Shown here: positions 24,756 through 32,419 of the stretch, in pieces | Layout: each line of letters opens with the position of its first letter | Position numbering within the stretch: the first letter of the stretch is position 1 | From: an uncultured Ilumatobacter sp. | GTDB lineage: Bacteria > Actinomycetota > Acidimicrobiia > Acidimicrobiales > Ilumatobacteraceae | Assembly (NCBI GenBank): GCA_937919625.1 | Contig: CALFRK010000046.1 | Location: 106,243 to 170,242 of the forward strand | Reading direction: 5' to 3' | DNA length: 64,000 nucleotides | Made by a program: the position numbers and the translations under genes | Notes under the pieces: generated by a model | The model's database searches: none | Told to the model about the DNA's origin: nothing | Seen by the model: the letters and a program-made list of their open reading frames with translations, nothing else

Positions 24756-27074
24756 TTAGCGGGCGAGGCCTGTCAAGACGTCTTGTAGCGACTCGAGCCC
24801 TGCGGCCAGCGAGTCAGTCAGGTTGGCCAGTTCGGTTTGGCTGACATCAATGTTGATCGGCACGTCGAGTTTGACGGCGAACTCTTCGTTGATCGGAACA
24901 GTCTCGTCGATCGGAATCTCAACGATGAGGTCGATCGGCACATCGATGTCGACCGGCACTGTGACGTCGATTGGCACGTTGAAGCCGAGCTTGGTGTCGA
25001 TCTCGATCGTGGTTTGGATCGTCTCGCGGATCGGGATCGAGGTCTTGATCGGAACCTCCACGGTGCGCTTGATCACGACCTCGGTGTTGATCGGGATCAC
25101 CTCGTCGATGGTCACATCGAAAGACAGGGTCGATTCCCCAAACGAGCGCAGTCCGGTGATCGCCTCGTCCACGCCTGCAGAGACCTGCGGCTCGAGCGCG
25201 ACGATCTGTTCTTGAAAGCCGGTGATCTGTGAGGCGTAGAGGGCCGCCCCCGCCTCGACCCGGTTGAGGTCGTCGCGCGTCGTCAGTAGCTCCGCTCGGG
25301 TTGTGGCGAGTTCGAGAGTAGCGGCGGTGACATCCTCCTCTGCCTCGGCCACGCGCGAAAACAGCGTGGCGATCGTGACCAGGGCGCCGACCAGCAACAG
25401 CGCCAGCAAACCGATCATTACGTTCATCCGCTTGGCGAGCCCCGCCACCGCCGTGTCAGAGTTGGGACTTGTGCCAGGCACATCTTCCAACTCTCCGGTT
25501 GAATCGGGCGTGTCGGTCATGTTGTTGTCTCCGTCGCTGTTGATGCGTCGCATCGCGAATGTGGTGAGTAGCCCGGCGCCGATGACCACCGCCGCGGCGG
25601 TGAACGTTTCGGCGATTGCCTGAGCGGTAAGCGTTTGGTAGGCCTCGGTCGTTGCGGCCTCGAAACCCGGGTCGGTGAGTGGGGGGAGATCGATGGTCGA
25701 GCGCAGACTGTTGAATCGAGCCAGGCCCCAGGCGGTCAGCGCCGACAGACCGACGCTGAAGCCGAGCAGTCGGACGACCATCACGATCGAGGCGGCCGCT
25801 CCGCGCTGGTCGGGCGGTGCGTGATCGACCACGGCGCTGGTGGTGGGAGCGACGGTGAGTCCGAATCCGGCGCCGAGCAGAGCAAGCTGAAGGGCGAACA
25901 CCGGGTACGACGTGGCGCCCGTCCAGGTTGCACCCATCCAGACGTAGGCAAGCGTCGACATCGCCAGCCCAACGATGACCGGCGGGCGATACCACCAGCG
26001 TTCGGTTGCGCGCCCGCCGAGATACGACGCGATGGCCATCGCAGCGGTCAGTGCAGACAGTGTCCACCCGGCGTAGACGGCGGCTCGCCCGAGACTGATC
26101 TCGACGGTATTGATGAAGATCGGAACATCGACCATGGCGATCACCAGCCCGGCGCCGACAGCGAAGTTCACGAACAGGGCGATCACCAGATTGCGACCCT
26201 CGAACAGGCGTCGGTCGAACAGTGGTTGCGTTGACCGTTGCTGCTGCATGACGAAACCGATGCCGGCGATTACAGCAGGGACGTACAACCACCTCAGATC
26301 GGTACCTCCGCCACCGGTCAACTCTTCGAGACCATTGACGCTCTGAATCTCGGCCGACCCGAGCAGGGCAACGTTGAGCGAGACGAGGGCGACTGTGAGT
26401 AAACCGGCTCCCAGCCAGTCGATGCGCTGACGATGCTCGGGGCGATCATGGCCTTCGAGTGCCCACCACGATGCAGCCAGGCCGGCGATGGCGAGCGGGA
26501 TGTTCAGCCAAAACTGCCACTGCCACGACAGGAACCGCACCAGCATCGCGCCGTACAGCGGGCCCCACACCCAACCCATCGTTTCGATCGCCCCAAGCGT
26601 GCCGAGGGCTCTGGCACGCTTACCCTCCGGGTAGACGTCGCCGACGACGGCGAGAGCCACTGGCACCATCGCCCCGCCGCCGATTGCTGTCAGTACCCGC
26701 CCAGTCAAAAACCAGCCGAAGGCCGAGTCGAACGACGTCGACAGTGGGATCACGATAGTGCCAACCAAGAACAACAGGTAGGCGGCCACGAAGGTACGGC
26801 GGCGCCCGAGCACGTCGCTGATCCGTCCAGCGATCGGCATCACCGCCACAAAGGCGATCAGGTAGGCGTTGACGACCCATGCCGCGTCGTCGAGCCCGTC
26901 GGGCAGCACCAGTCCGAGGTCGCCGATGATCGGGCGCAACATCGTCGAGACGACGGTCAGGTCGTCGGCGGCGACGAACACGCTGAACCCGACAACGGTG
27001 AGGATCGCCCTGGGGGAGGGCCGGCGTCTACCAAAACGGGCCGGGCCCGTCGCCGCGTTCGTCGTGTCGATCAT
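24756..27074 (-). CDS. MFS exporter (P55/DHA2-like) fused to coiled-coil and VPI-repeat domain
   Basis: 772 residues. Residues 1-508 are a DHA2 (14-TM) drug/lipid exporter: motif A GRISDVLGRRRTF near 83-95, motif C-like GAIETMGWVWGPLYGAML. After a linker with the in-frame palindromic element (about 527-538) come an extra membrane segment (551-572), a coiled coil (575-635), and about 100 residues of repeats such as TVPVDIDVPIDLIVEIPID (650-745). ATG 25520 (residue 519) has its own GGAG, so the extension could also be made separately. It lies 1 base after the LprG-like gene, like mycobacterial lprG-p55. Confidence 0.85.
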   Translation of the reverse strand: MIDTTNAATGPARFGRRRPSPRAILTVVGFSVFVAADDLTVVSTMLRPIIGDLGLVLPDGLDDAAWVVNAYLIAFVAVMPIAGRISDVLGRRRTFVAAYLLFLVGTIVIPLSTSFDSAFGWFLTGRVLTAIGGGAMVPVALAVVGDVYPEGKRARALGTLGAIETMGWVWGPLYGAMLVRFLSWQWQFWLNIPLAIAGLAASWWALEGHDRPEHRQRIDWLGAGLLTVALVSLNVALLGSAEIQSVNGLEELTGGGGTDLRWLYVPAVIAGIGFVMQQQRSTQPLFDRRLFEGRNLVIALFVNFAVGAGLVIAMVDVPIFINTVEISLGRAAVYAGWTLSALTAAMAIASYLGGRATERWWYRPPVIVGLAMSTLAYVWMGATWTGATSYPVFALQLALLGAGFGLTVAPTTSAVVDHAPPDQRGAAASIVMVVRLLGFSVGLSALTAWGLARFNSLRSTIDLPPLTDPGFEAATTEAYQTLTAQAIAETFTAAAVVIGAGLLTTFAMRRINSDGDNNMTDTPDSTGELEDVPGTSPNSDTAVAGLAKRMNVMIGLLALLLVGALVTIATLFSRVAEAEEDVTAATLELATTRAELLTTRDDLNRVEAGAALYASQITGFQEQIVALEPQVSAGVDEAITGLRSFGESTLSFDVTIDEVIPINTEVVIKRTVEVPIKTSIPIRETIQTTIEIDTKLGFNVPIDVTVPVDIDVPIDLIVEIPIDETVPINEEFAVKLDVPINIDVSQTELANLTDSLAAGLESLQDVLTGLAR
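25459..25493. repeat. In-frame palindromic element, copy A (inside MFS gene)
   Basis: 35 bases with two-fold symmetry about base 25476: outer arms GAGTTGG/CCAACTC, inner core TGTGCC-A-GGCACA. 15 of 17 base pairs can form, counting one G-T. On the coding strand it reads Glu-Leu-Glu-Asp-Val-Pro-Gly-Thr-Ser-Pro-Asn-Ser. Same size, arms and reading frame as copy B at 27725. Confidence 0.65.
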
Positions 27075-27075
27075 G

Positions 27076-27891
27076 TCAGTTGGTCACGTTCTCGGGAGGC
27101 TTGATCGTGAAGCTGTCGCCGTAGTTGTCGAGGCCGAGCACCCAGTGCGAGTCGGCACCTTCTACCATGGTCGTCAACTCGGCTGCCGTCACCAGCCCGG
27201 TGACGGGATCCACCCACAGGTCGATCGGTACATCCTGACCACGAACCAACCCGACGGTGATTTCTCGAACCTGGGCAGCAGGGGCGATGCCGCGCACGTG
27301 GTACCGGTCGCCGCCGCGGTCTTCGATCCCGACCAGTTCGACATTGCCCAACTCGGTAAGTAGCGGTCGCCATCCGTTTTCTGGGTCGAAGAACTTGGAC
27401 GGGTCGATGTCGTAACCGGCCGGCAGCGTCTCGAAATCACCGGTGACCGGGTTGGAGATCCATACCTCGGTGTTGATTGCGACGGCGCCGAGCTTGGTGG
27501 TGAGGTTGTCGTTGATCCTGACGGTCAGCTCGGCCTGGGCCTTGTTGGGCAGTGCGAACTGCCCGCGCAACTCGTTGAGGGCGATCGACTCGAACTGGTC
27601 TATAAAGACGGGCGCACCTGTGCGTTTCAACTCGAACTCCACGCTGGTCACCGCTCGCATAGCCTCGGCGGCCGAGGCGACGATCGAGCTCGGATCGGCA
27701 TCCGGATCGGCCACCGCCCCGTCGGAGTTGAGAGATGTGCCTGGCACAACTACCAACTCGGTGGGGTCCGAGTCGGAGCCGCCGACGATGCCCAGCGCCA
27801 ACGCCGACGTGACGACCAGCGTCAGTCCGGCAAGTGCCAGCGAGGCAGTGGCGAACACGGCGGTGCGATCAGGTCGTGTTGGCTCGGACAT
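27076..27891 (-). CDS. LppX/LprAFG-family envelope protein (LprG-like)
   Basis: 271 residues from ATG 27891: AGGAGG lies 6 bases before this ATG, whereas the ATG at 27897 directly abuts the SD. An N-terminal membrane anchor (about 12-38) has no lipobox Cys, so it is anchored as a membrane protein. A LppX_LprAFG domain (about 65-271) follows with SSIVASAAEAMRAVTSVEFE and PIDLWVDPVTGLV. Mycobacterial LprG carries triacylated lipids and works with the exporter P55; the same pairing with the next gene suggests a lipid transport role. Confidence 0.85.
   Translation of the reverse strand: MSEPTRPDRTAVFATASLALAGLTLVVTSALALGIVGGSDSDPTELVVVPGTSLNSDGAVADPDADPSSIVASAAEAMRAVTSVEFELKRTGAPVFIDQFESIALNELRGQFALPNKAQAELTVRINDNLTTKLGAVAINTEVWISNPVTGDFETLPAGYDIDPSKFFDPENGWRPLLTELGNVELVGIEDRGGDRYHVRGIAPAAQVREITVGLVRGQDVPIDLWVDPVTGLVTAAELTTMVEGADSHWVLGLDNYGDSFTIKPPENVTN
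27725..27759. repeat. In-frame palindromic element, copy B (inside LprG-like gene)
   Basis: 35 bases centred at 27742: arms GAGTTG/CAACTC and core TGTGCC-T-GGCACA; 14 of 17 pairs match. Coding strand reads Glu-Leu-Val-Val-Val-Pro-Gly-Thr-Ser-Leu-Asn-Ser, in the same frame as copy A. About 15 further bases on one side (reading GACxxGGCGGTGGC on the minus strand) are also shared with copy A. Confidence 0.65.
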
Positions 27892-27965
27892 GGACATCCT
27901 CCTGTGACGCGTTCGGCGAACCCGAAATTGAGCGGAACAGCGTTCTAACGGACGCCTGCCGTGCG

Positions 27966-29000
27966 CTATTCCGCAGCGCGAACCGCCCGAGCGACTTCGC
28001 CCCACTTTGCAGCAGCCGTCGGATCACGACGGATCGACTCTTCGGCGAGGTACATCACCAGTCGGGAGGCCGTGCCCGAGTAGCGCTCGATCAGGCGGTC
28101 GGCGAGCTCGTCCCACCGGCACACCACGGCGTACTGGTCGAGCATCTCGTCAGTGATCGATGCCGCCATCTCCTCGAACTTGCCCTGCCGGATCAGGGCA
28201 CCCAGCCGAGGCGTGGTGCCCTCGAAGCCGAGGTCGTCGAACTGGAAAGCGTAATTGGGGGTGGAGCCGTAGAACGCGATCTGATTGCGGGCCCGACTCA
28301 CCAACGCTTCCCGCTGCTCGGGCGTATCGCCAGGGGCCGCAAACACCGGGATCGTGAGTTGGATCTCGGCGGCGTCGCGACCGGCCCGTGCGGCACCGGC
28401 CGCCACACCGGCCAGGAGGCGGTGTTCGATGTAGTGCATCGAGTGTAAAGGGTGCACATGCACGCCGTCGGCGACTTCACCGGCGACCCTGGTCATCAGC
28501 GGCCCGACGGCGCTGATGTCGACCTTTACGTCACCAAACTCGTGGCGTGGCGGCGACCAGGCGGCCGGGAGGTAGTTGAGTTGGTAATAGGGGCCGTCGT
28601 GGGCCAGGGGTTCGTCACCACGGAAGGCACGGATGCAGGCCTTGACGGCGGCGACGTAGTCGGCCAGCCGAGCAGCGGCCGGCTTGAACTCGGCCGAGTA
28701 CCGACGTACCACATGGCCCTTGACCTGGCTGCCGAGCCCGAGCCGGAATCGACCCTGGGTGTTCTGGGCCATCTCCCAGGCGACGGCGGCCGAAATCATC
28801 GGACTGCGCGGGAAGGCGACCGCGATCCCTGTGCTGAAGTGCAGGTTGGGCGCCGCCACCGCGGCGGCGGCGATCTTCATCCACGGCACTTCGGAGGTCT
28901 CGGTGAACAGCATCCCCGAGAACCCGTTGGCGTCGAGCAGCCGGGCGAAGTCGGCCGTTTCGACCCACGTGCCGGCTCCGGTCATCAAGTCGAACTCCAC
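27966..29000 (-). CDS. LLM-class F420-type oxidoreductase
   Basis: 344 residues from GTG 29000, SD gaagg 7-8 bases upstream. LLM features: MEFDLMTGAGTWVETADFAR, LHFSTGIAVAFPRSPMISA, FRLGLGSQVKGHVVRRYSAE and the C-terminal EVADGVHVHPLHSMHYIEHR. This belongs to the group with SQVKGHxxRRY typical of actinobacterial F420-dependent LLM enzymes. Substrate unknown. It stands just upstream of the LprG-like gene on the same strand (about 75 bases). Confidence 0.85.
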   Translation of the reverse strand: MEFDLMTGAGTWVETADFARLLDANGFSGMLFTETSEVPWMKIAAAAVAAPNLHFSTGIAVAFPRSPMISAAVAWEMAQNTQGRFRLGLGSQVKGHVVRRYSAEFKPAAARLADYVAAVKACIRAFRGDEPLAHDGPYYQLNYLPAAWSPPRHEFGDVKVDISAVGPLMTRVAGEVADGVHVHPLHSMHYIEHRLLAGVAAGAARAGRDAAEIQLTIPVFAAPGDTPEQREALVSRARNQIAFYGSTPNYAFQFDDLGFEGTTPRLGALIRQGKFEEMAASITDEMLDQYAVVCRWDELADRLIERYSGTASRLVMYLAEESIRRDPTAAAKWGEVARAVRAAE

Positions 29001-29069
29001 GAATCAACCTTCCGTCGCGCTGCGTCTCCAGGCGACGTTACGTTGAACGACGTGTCGGAGGCGTGTCCG

Positions 29070-29498
29070 TCAGCCGGGGACGGTGATGCTGCCGGTCATC
29101 GAGGGATGAAAGTTGCAGTGATAGGCGAACGTGCCGGCCTCGGCGAACGTGAACTCGAATGCCCCGCCGGGGGCGATCGAACCCGAGTCGAACGCTCCGT
29201 CGTCGGCTGCCCAGGTGTGGGGTGACGAGTCGGTGTTGGTGACCGTCACGGTGGAGCCGACGGTGACCTCCGTGACCCCGCTGAAGGCGAAGCCGGCGAT
29301 CGTGATCGTGGTGTCGGCGATCGCCCCGAACGTGTCGTCGGCTGCGACCGGAGCCACGGTCGCAGCCACGGTCGCAGACGCAGCCGAGGTGTCGGGGGTA
29401 TCGGCGGTATCGTCGTCGCCCCCGCAGCCGGCGAGCGTGAGGATCGTCGCCGTGGCGATCGCGAGCATGGTTCTGGTAGGGCGTCGAGCGTTGGTCAC
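29070..29498 (-). CDS. Plastocyanin-like cupredoxin lipoprotein
   Basis: 142 residues from GTG 29498 (ATG 29468 is an alternative that would lose the basic signal-peptide N-terminus). Lipobox LTLAGCGG. After an Ala/Thr linker comes a type 1 copper domain: ligand His in DSSPHTWAADD, then FAYHCNFHPSMTGSITV giving Cys, His and Met. It probably carries electrons or binds copper on the outside of the membrane. Confidence 0.85.
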   Translation of the reverse strand: MTNARRPTRTMLAIATATILTLAGCGGDDDTADTPDTSAASATVAATVAPVAADDTFGAIADTTITIAGFAFSGVTEVTVGSTVTVTNTDSSPHTWAADDGAFDSGSIAPGGAFEFTFAEAGTFAYHCNFHPSMTGSITVPG

Positions 29499-29549
29499 GG
29501 GTGACAGTCTCGCCGATTGACGACCCAGTGTGTGCGCAGGCCGCACGCG

Positions 29550-30119
29550 TCAGCGCGCCATGCTGTAGAACTCGTTGTTGGGGCGCATCCCGGTGAAGTT
29601 GGCGTAGCGGTTCGAGAGTGCGAACAAGGCGGTGATGGCGCCGATGTCCCAGATCTCGTCGTCGGTGAACCCCTTGGCGCGCATCGCCTCGATGTCGCCG
29701 TCGCCGACGTTGGCGGAGTCACCGGCGACCATGAGGGCGAAATCGACGATGTGGCGCTGACGCTCGGTCAGGTCGGCCTTGGCCGGGTTGATCGCGACCT
29801 GGTCGGAGATCAGAGGGTTCTTCATTCGAATTCGCAGGATCGCCCCGTGCGCGACCACGCAGTACAGGCATCCGTTGGTTGCAGACGTGGCGACGACGAT
29901 CATCTCTCGCTCGGCTTTGGTGAGCCCCTCGTCCGAGAGCATCAGGGCGTCATGGAAGGCAAAAAAGGCGCGGAATTCGGGAGGTCGACGGGCGAAAGCC
30001 AGAAACACGTTCGGCACGAAGCCAGACTTCTCCTGCACTGCCAGAATCTGTTGGCGGATGTCGTCGGGCAGGTCATCGAGGTCGGGAATGTCGAAACGGG
30101 AGATTGGATGCTCGCTCAT
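29550..30119 (-). CDS. Carboxymuconolactone decarboxylase / AhpD-like peroxidase-related protein
   Basis: 189 residues from ATG 30119. CMD/AhpD helical fold with the redox pair Cys84-x-x-Cys87 and His91 in TNGCLYCVVAHG, preceded by a Glu-rich helix KAEREMIVVATSA. The N-terminal IRQQILAVQEKSGFVPNVFL matches the uncharacterised peroxidase-related subgroup. Likely a thiol-dependent alkylhydroperoxidase. Confidence 0.88.
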   Translation of the reverse strand: MSEHPISRFDIPDLDDLPDDIRQQILAVQEKSGFVPNVFLAFARRPPEFRAFFAFHDALMLSDEGLTKAEREMIVVATSATNGCLYCVVAHGAILRIRMKNPLISDQVAINPAKADLTERQRHIVDFALMVAGDSANVGDGDIEAMRAKGFTDDEIWDIGAITALFALSNRYANFTGMRPNNEFYSMAR

Positions 30120-30147
30120 GTCACGAGCTTCGCGCACCGTCGGCGGG

Positions 30148-30780
30148 TCAGCCTCGTTCGAGCACGGCCCACAGGCCGGTGCCGGCCTGCGACGCAACGC
30201 CGATCCAGTCGCCTGGCAGTGCTACCGCCACGTCGGCGGGCAGAAGATGGATCGGGGTCTGATCACCGAGCGTGTTGACCCACACCACATGTCCGCCGGG
30301 CCGCAGTACGCGGTCGACCTCGTTCGGGAACAGCAACATATTGATCAGCAATATGACATCGGCGCTGTCGGCGGCGAACGGGAGCCGCGACGAATCGGCG
30401 CGCACCTTCGGCGCCAGACCGGATGGTGCATGGGCAAGCATCTGCTCGGAAAGGTCGACAGAGATCTGCTGCCGGGCCAACCCGTCAAGCAGCCGCGTCC
30501 CGGCTCCTGTGCCCGAACCGAGTTCGATCCAGCTGGCATCGAGCGGTGGTCGACCTCGCTCGATGGCGTCGAGAACCGGCGCTGCTTTGGTCAGGTCGAC
30601 ATGACGCTCACTCCACTCGGCGGCGAGACCATCAAAGATCGTGGCGACCCGTTCCGCGTCGTGGGAGGTCCAGGGTTCGCCAAACGCCATCGCCCGCGTC
30701 AGCTTTCGCATCGGGTGATCGGGGCCCGCAAACGAGCCGGGCGGCTGGTACTCGGGATGGGCGGGCAGCTCGACGATCAC
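30148..30780 (-). CDS. SAM-dependent class I methyltransferase
   Basis: 210 residues from GTG 30780; this start overlaps the TGA of the TrmH-like gene (GTGA), giving coupling. Methyltransferase motif I is IELGSGTGAGTRLLDGL, with ADVILLINMLLFPNEVDRVL and LRPGGHVVWVNTLG downstream, as in UbiE-type enzymes. The substrate is not identifiable. Longer versions of the frame upstream are shadows of the TrmH gene. Confidence 0.82.
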   Translation of the reverse strand: MIVELPAHPEYQPPGSFAGPDHPMRKLTRAMAFGEPWTSHDAERVATIFDGLAAEWSERHVDLTKAAPVLDAIERGRPPLDASWIELGSGTGAGTRLLDGLARQQISVDLSEQMLAHAPSGLAPKVRADSSRLPFAADSADVILLINMLLFPNEVDRVLRPGGHVVWVNTLGDQTPIHLLPADVAVALPGDWIGVASQAGTGLWAVLERG

Positions 30781-31583
30781 AGGTGTCGAGTCTGTCGGGC
30801 AATGACCGCGAACGCCACCGCTGCTGCGGCACCGACATTGAGCGAGTCGACGGCGGGGTTGATCGGAAGGCGAACTCGGTGGTGGGATGCGGTGATCGCC
30901 TTGGCTGACAGACCGGGGCCTTCGGCGCCGAGCATCACGGCCACTCGCTTGGGAACATCGATCTCCCAGATGTCTTGACTGTCGGCGGCCGGTGTCATCG
31001 CCCACACCTCGAAGCCCGACTCGCCTACACGGTCGAGTGCATCGGGCCATTCGGTGTTGGCCACACGGCAGCTGGGGAGCAACAGGATCTCGCCCATGCT
31101 GACCCGCACGGTGCGGCGGGTGTACGGGTCGATACAGGTCGGGTCGAGCACCAAAGCTTCGATCCCGAAAGCGCGTGCAGAGCGGGCGATCGCTCCCAGA
31201 TTCTCTGGATCGTTGAGCCCTTCGAGCACCGCAACCCGCGTGTAGCGGCCGATGATCTCGTCGAGGGTCGGGTGGGCGCGTCGGTCGGCGGCGGCGATCG
31301 CCCCGCGGTGCAGGTCGAATCCGACGATGTCTTGCAGCAACGACTTGTCGACGCAGTACACCGGGGCGTCGACCGGGTCGAGCAATTCGGCCATCCGGGT
31401 GTACTTCTGTTGCGACACCAGCACCGAGCGAACGTGGTGGTCGGAGGCGATCAGTCGCTCGATTGCCACCGGCCCCTCAGCGATGAAGAACTCGTCGCCC
31501 TCGATGCGCCGCCGGGCCGCGGTGTCCTTCAGCTGGCGGTAGTCGCTGAGGCGTTCGTCGTCGGCGTCGTCGATCAGCTGCAT
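30777..31583 (-). CDS. TrmH/SpoU-family RNA 2'-O-ribose methyltransferase
   Basis: 268 residues. An N-terminal substrate-binding domain (about 1-95, EGPVAIERLIAS) precedes the SPOUT knot domain with motif 1 NPENLGAIARSARAFGIEAL, motif 2 VMLGAEGPGLS and motif 3 LPINPAVDSLNVGAAAAVAF. It methylates a ribose in tRNA or rRNA; the exact site is not predictable. ATG 31583. Confidence 0.9.
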   Translation of the reverse strand: MQLIDDADDERLSDYRQLKDTAARRRIEGDEFFIAEGPVAIERLIASDHHVRSVLVSQQKYTRMAELLDPVDAPVYCVDKSLLQDIVGFDLHRGAIAAADRRAHPTLDEIIGRYTRVAVLEGLNDPENLGAIARSARAFGIEALVLDPTCIDPYTRRTVRVSMGEILLLPSCRVANTEWPDALDRVGESGFEVWAMTPAADSQDIWEIDVPKRVAVMLGAEGPGLSAKAITASHHRVRLPINPAVDSLNVGAAAAVAFAVIARQTRHL

Positions 31584-31628
31584 GGTCGCAACAGTCTGCC
31601 CGAGCCGTTCTGTTCGCGCGTCGGTTGG

Positions 31629-32411
31629 CTAGCCGGCGGCGAGCACGGATCGTGCGATCTCGGTGACGTGGCGCAGATCGGAGCCGCAACATCTGCCGAA
31701 GACGTTGAGCCAGGGCAACCGCTTCCTCAGTTCGCCATAGCTTGCAGCGAGCTCGGCTGGATCGCCGTCGTCGAGCACCTCGCACTCGTCGAGCTCGGCG
31801 TGGGTCATCCGGGATGCATTGCAGCGCAGCCCACGGATTCGCCGGGCCCAGTCCTGGTCGCCCAGATCATCACCAAAGCGATCGGGATGTGCGCAGTTGA
31901 CCATGAAGTACGCAGCCGCCCCGGCGGTCGCATCGTCGACCGAGTTGATCGCCTCGCCGAGTGGCTGGCCGGTTGGCAGACGGCCGTCGGTCTCAACGGT
32001 GAACGACACGACGATCGGCAGACCGAACGACTCGGCGGCACGGACGACACCGATCGCTTCATCTGATTGTGTGAACGTCAGCGCCGTCACCATGTCGACC
32101 TCGGTTTCGGCGAGCCATCCCAACTGTTCGCTGTGGTAGCTCTGAGCTTCGGCGGCGGCGATGTCGTGCTCGGGGACATAGGCGTCGCCACACGGACCGA
32201 TCAGACCGTTGATGACGATCGGGCCGGTGTTCGACGAGAACTTGTGACGCAGCTCCACAGCAAAGTCGGCGGCGGCCTGGTTTGCTTCGCGCAGTTCCGC
32301 CGTGTTCTCGCCAAGCTCTTCTGAAAAGCGCGACTGGGCCCTCCACGTTTGCGTATCCAGAATGAAGCCGGATCCAGTCTCACCAGCGAGCGCCAAGAAG
32401 CCGTCCAGGTA
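31629..32411 (-). pseudogene. Homocysteine S-methyltransferase family protein, N-terminus missing
   Basis: About 260 residues matching the family from the ETxTWRA region onward: GFILDTQTWRAQSRF, DMVTALTFTQSDEAIGVVRA, PIVVSFTVETDGRLPTGQPL, zinc-ligand Cys in YFMVNCAHPDRF and the Cys pair in GRCCGSDLRHV. The first 40-50 residues (the LTDGGLET strand) are absent. The frame continues upstream only as unrelated sequence antisense to the ATPase regulator gene. Lost start, so probably inactive unless the join is an assembly fault. Confidence 0.7.
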
Positions 32412-32419
32412 GCGCGTGA

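Noticed and set aside
30781..31050. N-terminal extension of the methyltransferase gene
   Set aside because: Overlaps the trmH-like gene and is low-quality sequence; GTG 30780 couples to the trmH stop.
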